From the NCBI RefSeq assembly GCF_020164555.1, contig NZ_JAIQZB010000023.1, positions 1 through 57,018 of the forward strand: 57,018 nucleotides of DNA. The letters are read 5' to 3'. The notes beneath the pieces were generated by a model, which made no database searches, was not told the origin of the DNA, and saw only the letters and a list, made by a program, of their open reading frames with translations. Shown here piece after piece: positions 17,472 through 26,785 of the stretch. The position numbers were made by a program, and so were the translations under genes. Positions within the stretch are counted from its first letter, which is position 1. Each line of letters opens with the position of its first letter. The DNA comes from Salegentibacter lacus. GTDB lineage: Bacteria > Bacteroidota > Bacteroidia > Flavobacteriales > Flavobacteriaceae.

Positions 17472-17488
17472 GCCTACAAAGTACGATT

Positions 17489-18565
17489 ATGGTAAAAAAG
17501 ATTACGCAGAGCTTACGCCGGCCAAAAATGAAATCGGTAAATCAACCGCCGGGAACGGTAACCTATGTTGGTAGAAAAGAATCTGGTGAAACAAGGCTGG
17601 AAGTTATAGATTATAATAAAGATAATTATGAAAAGCATATTTCTTCTTCTACCGAAGATGCTTTTAAGTTTGAAGCTGAAGACCGTATAACCTGGTTTAA
17701 TATTGATGGATTAAGCAATACTGTAGAAATCGAAAAACTTGGTAAATATTATGATCTTCACCCCTTAATTATTGAAGATATTGTAAATACTACACAACGG
17801 CCAAAAATAGATGAGTACGAAGATTATTTGTTTATTGTTGCCAAGATGCTCTATCATCAGGACGGGCAATTGGTTAATGAACATATAAGTTTTGTTTTAG
17901 GAAAAGACTACGTGTTAACTTTTCAGGAAGCAGGTGGGGATGTTTTTGATGGCGTTCGAGGCAGGCTGGAAAAAGCTTACGGCCGTATTCGTACAAATGG
18001 TTCAGATTACCTGGTTTTTGCACTTTTAGATGCTATTGTAGATCATTATTTCCTGGTGGTAGACGAGCTGAGCGAGAAAGTGGAAAAACTGGAAGAACAA
18101 CTTTTTGAAAGTCAGCCAAGTGACGATATTACTTATGAAATTCAGGATCTTAAAAGAGCTATTTTAAGGGTTCGCCGGGCAGTTTTTCCACTTAAGGAAG
18201 TGATTTCCAGATTTCAGAATTTAGAAAATGATCTTATAAAAACCCGTACCAAAAATTACATAAACGATCTTCACGATCATATCCTTCAGGTTTCAGAAAA
18301 TATAGATTTGTATCGAGAGATGGCCTGGGGCCTTATGGATATGTATATGACCACGATTAGCAATAAAATGAACGAGGTAATGAAGGTTTTAACCATTATG
18401 GCCTCTATTTTTATTCCATTGACATTTATTGCCGGTATTTATGGGATGAATTTTGAATATATCCCCGAACTACAGTGGGAATACAGTTATTTTGTATTGT
18501 GGGGAGTAATGATCGTTATTTTTCTCCTTATGATCTACTATTTTAAACGAAAAAACTGGCTATAA
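17489..18565 (+). CDS. corA: CorA family magnesium/cobalt transporter
   Basis: A 358-aa pentameric inner-membrane Mg2+ channel. A large cytosolic N-terminal domain carries coiled-coil helices (about 190-290). Two C-terminal helices are joined by the selectivity motif YGMNFEYIPEL, where GMN is the universal CorA signature. The chain ends in a basic tail (FKRKNWL) that stays inside. It is followed after 13 bp by the lactonase-type gene and probably co-transcribed. Confidence 0.95.
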   Translation: MVKKITQSLRRPKMKSVNQPPGTVTYVGRKESGETRLEVIDYNKDNYEKHISSSTEDAFKFEAEDRITWFNIDGLSNTVEIEKLGKYYDLHPLIIEDIVNTTQRPKIDEYEDYLFIVAKMLYHQDGQLVNEHISFVLGKDYVLTFQEAGGDVFDGVRGRLEKAYGRIRTNGSDYLVFALLDAIVDHYFLVVDELSEKVEKLEEQLFESQPSDDITYEIQDLKRAILRVRRAVFPLKEVISRFQNLENDLIKTRTKNYINDLHDHILQVSENIDLYREMAWGLMDMYMTTISNKMNEVMKVLTIMASIFIPLTFIAGIYGMNFEYIPELQWEYSYFVLWGVMIVIFLLMIYYFKRKNWL

Positions 18566-18578
18566 CGCAATTATAATT

Positions 18579-19700
18579 ATGATAAGATTTACCTTAATTA
18601 CTCTGGCAATGATTCTAACAGGTAGCTGTGCTGCCCAGAATTCTGAAATTCCTGTCTATATTGGAACTTACACCAAGAAAGAAGGCCACGTAGATGGAAA
18701 GGCAAAAGGAATATTTTTAGCCATGCAGAACCCTGAAAATGGAAGTTTACAACCTGAAAAAACGGTAGCCAAAATTATTAATCCCAGTTTTGTAAAGGCT
18801 TCTGATGATGATGAAAATCTATACGCCGTGAGCGAATTGGGGGGCGGTGATGCAGAATCCGGTTTTATTTATTCTTTTAAAAGGAATAAGGATAATAGCC
18901 TGGAAGAGTTAGGTAAAATTTCTACTGAGAGTTTTGCGCCCTGCCATATTGAAATAGACCAAACCGGAAAATATGTTTTTGTCTCAAACTATATGGGCGG
19001 AGTAGTTATGGTTTATAAAAGGGGAGAAGATGGCAAGCTGGGAAAACAGCAAAAAATTCAGTTAGAAAATCCTGAAGCCTCGCATGCGCATTCGACTTCA
19101 ATTACAGCAGATAATAAAACCGCCTATATCTCTGATTTGGGAAATGATAAGATCTGGATCTTTAATTTTAATGCGGAAACTGGGAAGTTAAGTCCGAAAG
19201 AAAAGCCTTTTGTGCAGTTAGAAAAAGGTTCTGGTCCACGACATTTTAGTTTTTCTAAAGATGAAAACTTCGCTTTTTCAATGAATGAACTTAATTCTAC
19301 TGTTAGCGTTTTTAAAATTGAAAAAGACGGCAATCTGAAAGCTATTCAAAATATCTCGAATCTTCCAGAAGATTTGGAAGGGAAAAATTCAGGAGCAGAT
19401 ATTCATTTGCACCCTTCGGGGAAATTCGTTTATACTTCTAATCGAGGGCATAATAGTTTAGCGGCTTTTAAAGTAGATGAAAATTCGGGTAAATTGAGCG
19501 TGATTGGCCATTACCCGACAAAAGGGGAAACCCCACGAAATTTTGCAATTTCCCCGGCTGGAAATTTTCTTTATGCGGCGAATCAAGACACTTCTACAAT
19601 TAGTAGTTTTAAAGTTAATTTGGAAACGGGTGAACTTGAAGAACATTTACTTCCCGTTGAGGTGATGTCTCCGGTTTGCGTAGAATTTGCTGAAAATTAA
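18579..19700 (+). CDS. Lactonase-family seven-bladed beta-propeller lipoprotein
   Basis: A 373-aa protein of the 6-phosphogluconolactonase/3-carboxymuconate cyclase-like family (Lactonase, Pgl type). After a signal peptide with lipobox (LTGSC, Cys17) comes the family start VYIGTYTKKEGHVDGKAKGI. The repeated blade motif is visible as VSNYMGGVV, HLHPSGKFVYTSNRGHNSLAAFKVD and PRNFAISPAGNFLYAANQ. The lipobox puts it in the cell envelope, which argues against a cytosolic pentose phosphate role. The substrate is unknown. Confidence 0.88.
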   Translation: MIRFTLITLAMILTGSCAAQNSEIPVYIGTYTKKEGHVDGKAKGIFLAMQNPENGSLQPEKTVAKIINPSFVKASDDDENLYAVSELGGGDAESGFIYSFKRNKDNSLEELGKISTESFAPCHIEIDQTGKYVFVSNYMGGVVMVYKRGEDGKLGKQQKIQLENPEASHAHSTSITADNKTAYISDLGNDKIWIFNFNAETGKLSPKEKPFVQLEKGSGPRHFSFSKDENFAFSMNELNSTVSVFKIEKDGNLKAIQNISNLPEDLEGKNSGADIHLHPSGKFVYTSNRGHNSLAAFKVDENSGKLSVIGHYPTKGETPRNFAISPAGNFLYAANQDTSTISSFKVNLETGELEEHLLPVEVMSPVCVEFAEN

Positions 19701-19745
19701 TTTGGCTTAAATTTTTAAAAAATTGAATAGGCTAAATCAGCAAAT

Positions 19746-20072
19746 ATGAAAACGAAAATTTTTACTGCGGTTATAGTCTTTTTGCTAATGTCGTGCGGGT
19801 CTATGACCACTCCCGATTCTGATCAAATAATTCGACAACCCGAAGATGCACCAGCAAATTTCGCTTTGGCAAATGGGATGAATTTTGAAGAAAACGTTTG
19901 TAAAAGTCCGATGGTAGATCCTGAAGATGGAACTGAACTAATTATGGTTCGTTCCTGGGGAAACGGGATAGGAGATTATGAAGTTCCAGAAGGTAAATAT
20001 GGACTTGCAAAACGAGAATTCTTACGTGTAAATTGCGAAACCGGAAAACTAATTGGAATTGTGAAGAAGTAA
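19746..20072 (+). CDS. Small putative lipoprotein of unknown function
   Basis: A 108-aa protein with a short signal peptide and lipobox (FLLMSC, Cys17). The mature part contains a MVDPEDGTELIMVRSW segment and ends GKLIGIVKK. I recognise no domain; the compact C-terminal half could be a small beta fold. It follows the lactonase gene by 45 bp on the same strand, so may be in the corA unit, which ends at a shared bidirectional terminator. Confidence 0.65.
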   Translation: MKTKIFTAVIVFLLMSCGSMTTPDSDQIIRQPEDAPANFALANGMNFEENVCKSPMVDPEDGTELIMVRSWGNGIGDYEVPEGKYGLAKREFLRVNCETGKLIGIVKK

Positions 20073-20093
20073 CGCCAAATACCTATTAAAAAT

Positions 20094-20125
20094 AAACCTC
20101 ACAAAACCTGTGAGGTTTAATGTAT
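20094..20125. terminator. Bidirectional hairpin between convergent genes
   Basis: AAACCTCACA (20094-20103) pairs perfectly with TGTGAGGTTT (20109-20118), loop of 5. It lies between the plus-strand lipoprotein gene and the minus-strand M14 gene. Only weak T runs flank it. Confidence 0.6.
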
Positions 20126-20129
20126 TAGA

Positions 20130-20152
20130 TTTTGAAATGAATTCAGAATGAC
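20130..20152. repeat. Remnant of a REP-like arm
   Basis: GAATTCAGAATGACGTG resembles the outer end of the palindromic family seen at 46817-46890 and 56825-56902 (…TTCAGxxTGAC). Only one arm end is present. The assignment is tentative. Confidence 0.25.
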
Positions 20153-20180
20153 GTGTGATTTCTCAGTTATTTGTACTCAA

Positions 20181-21101
20181 TCACTTTCTTTCAACTTCTT
20201 CAATAACAAAAAAACCATCGTTACCCTGCGATTGATAAAGCGGCATAAAAATCCTGGCATCCCATTCGCTTTTCACCTCGTTGCCATTCTGTTTTGCAAG
20301 AAGTTCTCCTTTTTTAATCTTCTGAAAATTCTCATACCCCGGTTCCATTTCAAATACATCTGAATCTTCGAGTCCGTGGCGGTGAACTAGTTCAAAGGTT
20401 TTTTGGTCCGGAGCGTTTTTCTCCGCAAAACGGTTTACACATTCAGGATAGGTTTCAATTTTAGAAAGATCGAGCTTACAGGCTTCTTTTAAAGCCAGCC
20501 AAATCACACCTTCGTGATTTTCAACCGAAGTTTTGTCTTCGTGTTGTCCGGCTTCAAATACAAAGCCTGTCATTCCTGTTCGGCTTAGATAATGGTCTAT
20601 ATCTCCGGTAATAATATCGCTAAAACCACGTACGATAAAAGTTGGGAAATTATGCGCCCATTCGTCATTATCGTTCACTTCCTGTACCGAAACATAAGGT
20701 AAACTCGCCGATGAGGTGGTATGACAATCCAGGAAGTAACGTTTAGTAAAATCTTCTTCCGGAAATTGTTTCAGAATATCTATAATTTCCCACATTTCTT
20801 TCTGCTCGTGGGTTTCAGCTTTTTTCTGCTCAATATTTTCCTTGGTCCAAACCCGGTTAAGGTCTTCATCTATATAACGCTTATTTTGATTGAGCGCTTT
20901 GTGATTTCCGGAAACTCCTACCAAAGTTCCTTCAATTTCTGGTTTGGTCTTTTCGAGTTGTTTAAAAACTTCTTCCAAAGCCTTTACGCCACTGGGTTCA
21001 TTTCCGTGAATTCCAGCGGTTACAAAAAGTAGAGGCCCTTTTTTATTACTGGTATATTTCCCAATTATCCTTGGTATATGTTTATCTGGTTTATTACTCA
21101 T
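20181..21101 (-). CDS. Succinylglutamate desuccinylase/aspartoacylase-like M14 hydrolase
   Basis: A 306-aa zinc hydrolase of the AstE/ASPA branch of the M14 carboxypeptidase clan. The metal ligands are visible: H32 and E35 in GIHGNEPSG and H127 in FLDCHTTSS. DEDLNRVW carries the substrate-binding Asn-Arg, and FVFEAGQHED has the likely catalytic Glu. Such enzymes cleave the amide bond of N-acyl amino acids or remove single terminal residues. It is the last gene of an operon, 21 bp after an ATP-grasp ligase and downstream of a QEGLA metallopeptidase, so a substrate made by the ligase is plausible. Arginine catabolism (AstE proper) is unlikely, as no ast genes are present. Confidence 0.85.
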   Translation of the reverse strand: MSNKPDKHIPRIIGKYTSNKKGPLLFVTAGIHGNEPSGVKALEEVFKQLEKTKPEIEGTLVGVSGNHKALNQNKRYIDEDLNRVWTKENIEQKKAETHEQKEMWEIIDILKQFPEEDFTKRYFLDCHTTSSASLPYVSVQEVNDNDEWAHNFPTFIVRGFSDIITGDIDHYLSRTGMTGFVFEAGQHEDKTSVENHEGVIWLALKEACKLDLSKIETYPECVNRFAEKNAPDQKTFELVHRHGLEDSDVFEMEPGYENFQKIKKGELLAKQNGNEVKSEWDARIFMPLYQSQGNDGFFVIEEVERK

Positions 21102-21122
21102 AATAAATTCCTTTCAGTTTAT

Positions 21123-22172
21123 TTATTCCATACAGGCAATCTCCCTGTTGTCAAATTGGTGCCCGTATAGCTCTTTATATTCAACCTTACGTTCAATAGC
21201 TTCAATTACTGTATCGGTAAAATCCGGGAGGCCTATATCTTTAAAATGCTCCATACCGCCTGGACTTAAAACATTGATTTCTATCAATTTATCTTTCACT
21301 ACATCAAGACCTACAAAGAAGAGTCCGTCTCTAATAAGCTTTGGAGCAGTTAGATCTACAATGCGTTGCATCTCCGGAGTAAGATCGCTGCTATCTGCAG
21401 TGGCGCCAAGGGCGAAATTACTTCGGAATTCACCTTCACCACTCACGCGTCTAATAATTGCCTGTTTGCCATCTTTAACCATAACACGACCATTCATTAA
21501 AATAATCCTTACATCACCATCCTTAACGGCCGGTAGGAATTCCTGTGCTATAACATAACCGTCCTGACTAATGGTCTCAATAATTTGGTTGATGTTTTTT
21601 TCATTTTCATCTATAAGAAAAACGTTTTGGCCACCGGAACCTTCCAGCGGTTTTAAAACGATTTTTTTATCGTTCTTTTCCCAAAATTTCAGAATATCTT
21701 CTTTGTTCCTGGTTATTAAAGAATCTGGTTTTATTTCTTGCGGTAGTTCCTCAAAATAAAGTTTATCTATAAAAGCGTGGGATAGGGCATAGGCATCATT
21801 CAATACCAAAACACCCTGTTGTTGCATCATTCTTCCAAAAGCAACTCCCGCCTGCTCAGCCCATTCGCGGCCAGAACCTTCTTCGGTAGGGTTATTTCTT
21901 ATAAAAAGTACATCCAGTTTAGTTGATTCTATCCTCTTTTTTCTCGCTTTAGAACTTTGCAAAGCTTCCAAAAATTTCTTTGGAGATTTGGTTTTTGTAT
22001 TTTTAGGTACCTGGGTACTATTTATACTAATAGGCGCATCGTGATGAAAGTTGAAATCACCAACTCCCATTGCATAGACCTCGTGACCACGAGCGTGGGC
22101 AGTAGTCATTAACATAACAGAGGTTCCACAGCTCTCGGATTCAATATCGTTTAATACAAAGCAAATTTTCAT
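21123..22172 (-). CDS. GshB-like ATP-grasp ligase
   Basis: A 349-aa ATP-grasp enzyme resembling glutathione synthetase. The N-terminal domain ends with the GshB-like LFIRNNPTEEGSGREWA. The ATP-binding lysine lies in KPLEGSGGQNVFL (K174), and further blocks are IAQEFLPAVKDGDVRIILMNG and FVGLDVVKDKLIEINVLSPGG (metal and phosphate site). The family forms an amide bond between a carboxylate and an amino group. No gamma-glutamylcysteine synthetase is nearby and glutathione is rare in Bacteroidota, so another substrate, possibly a peptide, is likely. Its ATG overlaps the preceding stop codon (TAATG at 22170-22174), indicating coupling to the metallopeptidase gene. Confidence 0.85.
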   Translation of the reverse strand: MKICFVLNDIESESCGTSVMLMTTAHARGHEVYAMGVGDFNFHHDAPISINSTQVPKNTKTKSPKKFLEALQSSKARKKRIESTKLDVLFIRNNPTEEGSGREWAEQAGVAFGRMMQQQGVLVLNDAYALSHAFIDKLYFEELPQEIKPDSLITRNKEDILKFWEKNDKKIVLKPLEGSGGQNVFLIDENEKNINQIIETISQDGYVIAQEFLPAVKDGDVRIILMNGRVMVKDGKQAIIRRVSGEGEFRSNFALGATADSSDLTPEMQRIVDLTAPKLIRDGLFFVGLDVVKDKLIEINVLSPGGMEHFKDIGLPDFTDTVIEAIERKVEYKELYGHQFDNREIACME

Positions 22173-24016
22173 TAGGTTATCATTTGTGAAAGGGGAAGCC
22201 CCTCTCTGATTAAGTTTAATTTATTGGTTATATTCTCGGTTAATAAATAACTTGGGCGCAAGGCGCTCGTTTTTAATACTTTTCTTTCGGTTAATTCTTC
22301 GATGATTTTGGTATGTTTCAACCCGAATTTTCCTGCCAGTAAAGGTTCGTATTCCCCACCATTTTGAAGATGATCGCGAAGTTGAACCAGGCCTTTTAAG
22401 TAGATAATATCCTTTAAAAATCCTCCTCCCTGCATTATTCTGGAAGTTATATTAAAAGCTCTTTCGGCGGTAAAACCATAATCCATTTTTAATAACCTGA
22501 ATAACTGCGGAAACTCTGCTCCTTCCATCAAGGCCGATCCTGCAATTACTCTTCCAGCCAAAGTCCTTAATCTATTACCGGTAAGTCCGTCTACTAAAAA
22601 CTCAGACATTACTGCAAGTCCTTCCTGAAGTGGATCGTAATCTGCAAGGCCGCTGCTTAATAATTCTAAAGGTTGGCGCGTTCCGTTATAATAGGTAAGC
22701 ACATGAGTTCCAACCTCGTGCTGAATAAGTGCCGTAGCTTCAGTTTTATTCATTCTATAATCTGCCGGAATATAGAGTTCACCTTTATTCACCATCATAA
22801 TATTCACATCTTTACGAATGTGAACCTTGCTTTTAAAATTTTCATCCTGTTCAACAAAATAATCAAACTCGCGGCGTGCAAGACTACTAAAGCCCTTGGC
22901 ATCTATAAATTCCGCATCATCTTCCTCTGCAACTTCGTCTACTTCCCTAAGAATTTGACCTGCTTCCTGACTTAATTTTGGGTCTAAGCCTTTGTATAAT
23001 CTAATACTATTATAAAAGAAATTAGAGGTTCCACGTTCACTTAACATCGTGATTTGCTGATCCAACTCTTCACGCTTTTCCCTGAAAATATGAGACATAG
23101 CAGGATCGTCTATTTCTTCAATTTTAAGGTTATAAAGTTCCCTTTTTAGCAAATCGGGGTCTATAGGAAGTAAGCGATAGTGATAGTCTAATACCTTTTC
23201 ATAATTACTTTCAAAAAAAGTTTCCTTTATATCCTGAATATTAGCCGGGGAAACCAACCATAAAAACTGGTAAGAACGTTCTATTTTTGCCAGGGCTTTA
23301 TCTATTTCAAAAACCTTTTCCTTTAGATGTTTTCTACCCAGGGCAAGATAACTTCCCACCCCGCTTGTAGTTTGTACCCTTACATAATCAAAAATTGCTT
23401 TATGAATACAGGTTATAAGGTAATCCTTGAACTGCCTTAGAAAAACGGGATACACTTCATTATTTTCATCCCTATAAACAGGTGGTATTTCAAGTCCTAC
23501 GATTACTGCACCAGATTTTTTTGCCTCATCAACACTCAAAATTTCTTCATCACCTTCTTTTTGACGATGGGGCGTATCTTTAATTTCAGCTTTTAAATAA
23601 AGTCCCGAAAATATATTGTTAATATTGTTGAGCTCTTTTTCTAAAACCTTTACTGAGCTGGGCAGTTTTTGTGCCGGAGCCTTTATGGTAAAACAATTAT
23701 TAGGTTCTCCCGTATAGATTTCAAAAATCATGTACGATTTAAAATCTGAAGAAAGTTTATCGGCAAGGGCATAAATTAATCTTTGGTAGGCTTCAAAGAA
23801 CTTATTTCCAATTAAAAGATAAGATGCTTCACTTATAATAATTCTTTCTGTACCCGCATCATTTTTTCTCTTTCGGTAAACAACCAGGTAAGGTAAATTA
23901 TCTTCTATATGAATTAAACCTCCACCCGGAAGCGAAGCACTTATTTTGCCATCTTCTTCAAGGATTGTTAAAATTTGTTTAATTGATTTCTCCGATAATT
24001 CAGATATATTCAGCAT
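22172..24016 (-). CDS. QEGLA-motif metallopeptidase (DUF1704, MATCAP-like)
   Basis: A 614-aa soluble protein of the family labelled flavohemoglobin expression-modulating QEGLA motif protein. It has a gluzincin-like HExxxH (H433-E434...H438, LIQHEVGTHVL) and the invariant QEGLA (464-468) that supplies a further acidic ligand. The same domain (DUF1704) builds the eukaryotic MATCAP tyrosine carboxypeptidases that trim tubulin tails. The N-terminal about 200 residues are a second domain of unknown role. It is the first gene of the operon with the ATP-grasp ligase and the M14 hydrolase. The bacterial substrate is unknown; carboxypeptidase activity is inferred from the family. Confidence 0.88.
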   Translation of the reverse strand: MLNISELSEKSIKQILTILEEDGKISASLPGGGLIHIEDNLPYLVVYRKRKNDAGTERIIISEASYLLIGNKFFEAYQRLIYALADKLSSDFKSYMIFEIYTGEPNNCFTIKAPAQKLPSSVKVLEKELNNINNIFSGLYLKAEIKDTPHRQKEGDEEILSVDEAKKSGAVIVGLEIPPVYRDENNEVYPVFLRQFKDYLITCIHKAIFDYVRVQTTSGVGSYLALGRKHLKEKVFEIDKALAKIERSYQFLWLVSPANIQDIKETFFESNYEKVLDYHYRLLPIDPDLLKRELYNLKIEEIDDPAMSHIFREKREELDQQITMLSERGTSNFFYNSIRLYKGLDPKLSQEAGQILREVDEVAEEDDAEFIDAKGFSSLARREFDYFVEQDENFKSKVHIRKDVNIMMVNKGELYIPADYRMNKTEATALIQHEVGTHVLTYYNGTRQPLELLSSGLADYDPLQEGLAVMSEFLVDGLTGNRLRTLAGRVIAGSALMEGAEFPQLFRLLKMDYGFTAERAFNITSRIMQGGGFLKDIIYLKGLVQLRDHLQNGGEYEPLLAGKFGLKHTKIIEELTERKVLKTSALRPSYLLTENITNKLNLIREGLPLSQMIT

Positions 24017-24262
24017 TCTGTGTTTCCTCTATATTTTTAAATGAATATTATTAAACGAAAACCACTGTTTCTAAGCGAAATAATGGCTAGAATTGTGGTT
24101 GAACAATAATTAAATTTAGAAAGAAAACTAAGGAATTCTGGATCGTAAACTTACTTTGGGTTTTATTTAAGACATTAGGTGAAAAATTACTTAAATAAAC
24201 AAATAATTATTAAAGGAAGCAGAAATTACTAATTTGGTAAAAATAGATGGATAAGAAGCGAT

Positions 24263-25351
24263 TTACTCTTTTTCCTGAGCGTCTTCCCTTGTTTTTTCTT
24301 CCTCTTTTTCAATTTGCTCCCGGGCATTTTTTATTTCTTCTTCTGTAGCGGGCTCTGGTTTTTGTTCTTCAGCTTTGTCAGGTTCGAGATTAAGTTCAAT
24401 ATACAGTGGAAAGTGATCTGAATCTATTTCGCTACCCAATTTAAAATCGGCTACCCTAAATTCTTCGGTTACAAAAACGTGGTCTAGAGACCAGCGCATC
24501 ACGGTACTGGTAGCATCAAAAGTATTGTAAAAGCCACGACCAATCCGGGTATTTAATAAGCCGGCCACATTTTGAAAAAGGGCGGTGGTAGAAGACCAGG
24601 CAACATCGTTAAAATCTCCGGCTACCACCACCGGTAGTTTAGAATCTCTTACCATAAATGCAATTTTCATCATTTCGGTATCCCTGTCTGTAGAAGAAGG
24701 GTTGTGCTGTGGCATTGGTGGTGTGGGATGAATAGCATGAAACATTATATCTTCTCCAGATCTTAGTTTTAAGATGCTGTGAATAGAAGGAATACTATCG
24801 TCTACCAAATAACGTATTTGTGGATTTGTAAGCTCTAATCGTGAATAGAATAACATCCCGTAGGTATTATCTAAAGGAATTTCAATTTTATAAGGATAAG
24901 TATCAGTAACTACAGTAAGATCCTCTTTCCATCGGGTATTGGTTTCAGTAAAAAGTAAAACATCAGGATTTTGTTTTTTAATATCGGCTATTACCAAATC
25001 AGGATTTTCATTCTTCTGAAGCACATTCGCAGCATAAAGGCTAAACTTATTGCTGAAATTTTCTTCGGTAACCTGGCCAACTTCATAGTCTTTATGCGGA
25101 AAGTAAGGATAGATTTTCACCACTTGAAAGAGAAAACAAGCCAGCAATACAAGCATAAAAATATAATCTTCGGCACGTTTCATATCAAACCTGATAAAGT
25201 ATGCAGCAAGCGCCGTTAAGGTGAGCAGTGTTAACTGGATATGTAAATAATCAAAAATACGTATCCACCAGAAATCTGCAGCAATTAGCGGAATAAGTGT
25301 CATTACCACCGCGATAATCCCAAAGACCTGAAGAAACCCTTTTAAAGTCAT
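24263..25351 (-). CDS. Membrane-anchored endonuclease/exonuclease/phosphatase family protein
   Basis: The 362-aa protein has three N-terminal membrane helices (about residues 5-25, 33-52 and 62-82) followed by an EEP-fold domain. Active-site blocks are LFTETNTRW, VVAGDFNDVAWSS, RWSLDHVFVTEEF and SDHFPLYIELNL (Asp-His). The domain would lie outside the inner membrane. EEP enzymes cleave phosphodiesters in nucleic acids, phospholipids or inositol phosphates, so the substrate is open. The last 35 residues are a highly charged Glu/Lys tail. It is monocistronic. Confidence 0.85.
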   Translation of the reverse strand: MTLKGFLQVFGIIAVVMTLIPLIAADFWWIRIFDYLHIQLTLLTLTALAAYFIRFDMKRAEDYIFMLVLLACFLFQVVKIYPYFPHKDYEVGQVTEENFSNKFSLYAANVLQKNENPDLVIADIKKQNPDVLLFTETNTRWKEDLTVVTDTYPYKIEIPLDNTYGMLFYSRLELTNPQIRYLVDDSIPSIHSILKLRSGEDIMFHAIHPTPPMPQHNPSSTDRDTEMMKIAFMVRDSKLPVVVAGDFNDVAWSSTTALFQNVAGLLNTRIGRGFYNTFDATSTVMRWSLDHVFVTEEFRVADFKLGSEIDSDHFPLYIELNLEPDKAEEQKPEPATEEEIKNAREQIEKEEEKTREDAQEKE

Positions 25352-25397
25352 ATTTTTTTGATTGGTTTGGTCATTGAAAGATAATAGTTTATTCGGA

Positions 25398-25417
25398 TTT
25401 ACTCACTAAGTGAGATC
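25398..25417. repeat. Possible degenerate core of the dispersed element
   Basis: TTTACTCACTAAGTGAGATC resembles the left hairpin of copies A to F (TTTACTCGNTAATCGAGATT). CTCAC/GTGAG replaces CTCG/CGAG, keeping the pairing. No right half is recognisable. Confidence 0.3.
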
Positions 25418-25474
25418 CATAAAATGACGATTCTTAACCTGATATAAACTGAATTTATTTTTTCCTCAGAAGAA

Positions 25475-26782
25475 CTATTGATCTTTACTTAGTTGATTAG
25501 AAGTAATTTTTTCATTCAAATAATCACGAATATCGTCACCCGATGGAGCTTCGAATAATTGGAGATCAAAATAGGAAACGGCAGCTATTATATGGTCAAA
25601 AATATCGGCAGTGATATATTCGAAATTTTCCCAGCGTTTATCGCGACTAAAACATAGAATTTCTAAGGGAATCCCGTGTTCTGTTGGTTGTAAATGCCTT
25701 ACAATAATGTACATTTCTTTATGAACAGCCGAGTGAGTGTTTAAATAAGTATCAATATACTTTCTAAAAATACCAAGATTTGTTTGATTTCTCCCGTTTA
25801 AAGGAAGTTTTGTATCAATTTCGTTTGTAGTGTTGTAAGCGTCAATTTCATTCTGCCGTTCTTCGAGATAGGAAGAAATTGACTGTATGTTTTTATATTT
25901 TTCAAAATCTTCTGGTGTGATAAATTTCACTGAATTCTGTTTAATAAAAACCGAACGTTTAATTCTTCTTCCGGGAGATTCCTGCATTCCGCGCCAGTTC
26001 TGGAATGATTCAGAAATTAAACTGTAGGTGGGAATAGAGGTAAATGTATTATCAAAATTCTGAACTCTTACCGTGGCGAGGGTGATTTCAGTTACGGTAC
26101 CATCGGCGCCATATTTGCTAAAAGTAATCCAGTCGCCAATTCTTACAATATCATTCACGCTAACCTGAATAGACGCCACAAAACCTAAGATGGTATCTTT
26201 AAAAATTAATAGTAAAATTGCCGATGCGGCACCCAGGGAAATAATAAAATTTATGACATCTTTTCCGGTAATTTCAGCGATAATAAAGATAAAGGCGAAG
26301 AGCCAAACAATGATCATCGCTACCTGAATATAACTTTCTACCGGTTTATCTTTGAATGATTCTAAGGTTCTTAGGTAGTTTTTGGTGGCGCGCAAAAAGC
26401 TTCTAATAAGCCAAACGATAAGAAAAATGATATAAATATCAATTAGAAAAAAGAAGGCTTTAATCGCCAGGGGAAACTCTACTAAAATATAAGGAACAGC
26501 CAGGTAAATGATGATTAATGGAAGGATCTGTCCTATATATTTTGGGAAATTAGTTTTTATAAGAAAATCGTCGAAAGTAGTTTGAGTTTTATTACTAAAA
26601 CTTTTAAATGCCTCAATCACAAAATTTCTTATCAGGTAATTTATTCCAAGAATTAATAGGATTAGCACCAGGATATTCAAAAGTAAATTTAGATAGAGCG
26701 CAAGCGTAGGATTTACCCCCTGGTCTATTAGAAAAGTTTCAAAAAGACAAATAAGATTTTTAAATCCTTCCTCTATATTCAT
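25475..26782 (-). CDS. MscS-type mechanosensitive ion channel
   Basis: A 435-aa channel that opens on membrane tension to release solutes during osmotic downshift. Five hydrophobic segments precede the pore region (FIISLGAASAILLLIFKDTILGFVASI, about 180-206, written here in parts: FIISLGAASAILLLIF and KDTILGFVASI). The MscS beta domain follows with VRIGDWITF and GTVTEITLATVRVQNFDNTFTSIP (in parts: GTVTEITLATVRVQN, TSIPTYSLI). A long cytosolic C-terminal domain resembles YbdG-type channels. It is 3 bp after the DUF3817 gene, forming a two-gene operon. Confidence 0.92.
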   Translation of the reverse strand: MNIEEGFKNLICLFETFLIDQGVNPTLALYLNLLLNILVLILLILGINYLIRNFVIEAFKSFSNKTQTTFDDFLIKTNFPKYIGQILPLIIIYLAVPYILVEFPLAIKAFFFLIDIYIIFLIVWLIRSFLRATKNYLRTLESFKDKPVESYIQVAMIIVWLFAFIFIIAEITGKDVINFIISLGAASAILLLIFKDTILGFVASIQVSVNDIVRIGDWITFSKYGADGTVTEITLATVRVQNFDNTFTSIPTYSLISESFQNWRGMQESPGRRIKRSVFIKQNSVKFITPEDFEKYKNIQSISSYLEERQNEIDAYNTTNEIDTKLPLNGRNQTNLGIFRKYIDTYLNTHSAVHKEMYIIVRHLQPTEHGIPLEILCFSRDKRWENFEYITADIFDHIIAAVSYFDLQLFEAPSGDDIRDYLNEKITSNQLSKDQ

Positions 26783-26785
26783 AGT

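Noticed and set aside
20721-21032. 103-codon Phe-rich plus-strand frame opposite the M14 gene
   Set aside because: Phenylalanine-rich pattern is the complement of Lys/Glu codons in the real gene.
21148-21558. 136-codon plus-strand frame opposite the ATP-grasp gene
   Set aside because: It lies wholly antisense to a gene with all ATP-grasp motifs, has serine/isoleucine-rich shadow composition and no domain.
21123-22172. Glutathione synthetase as a firm call
   Set aside because: Motifs are GshB-like, but no gshA is nearby and the operon partners point to a different amide product.
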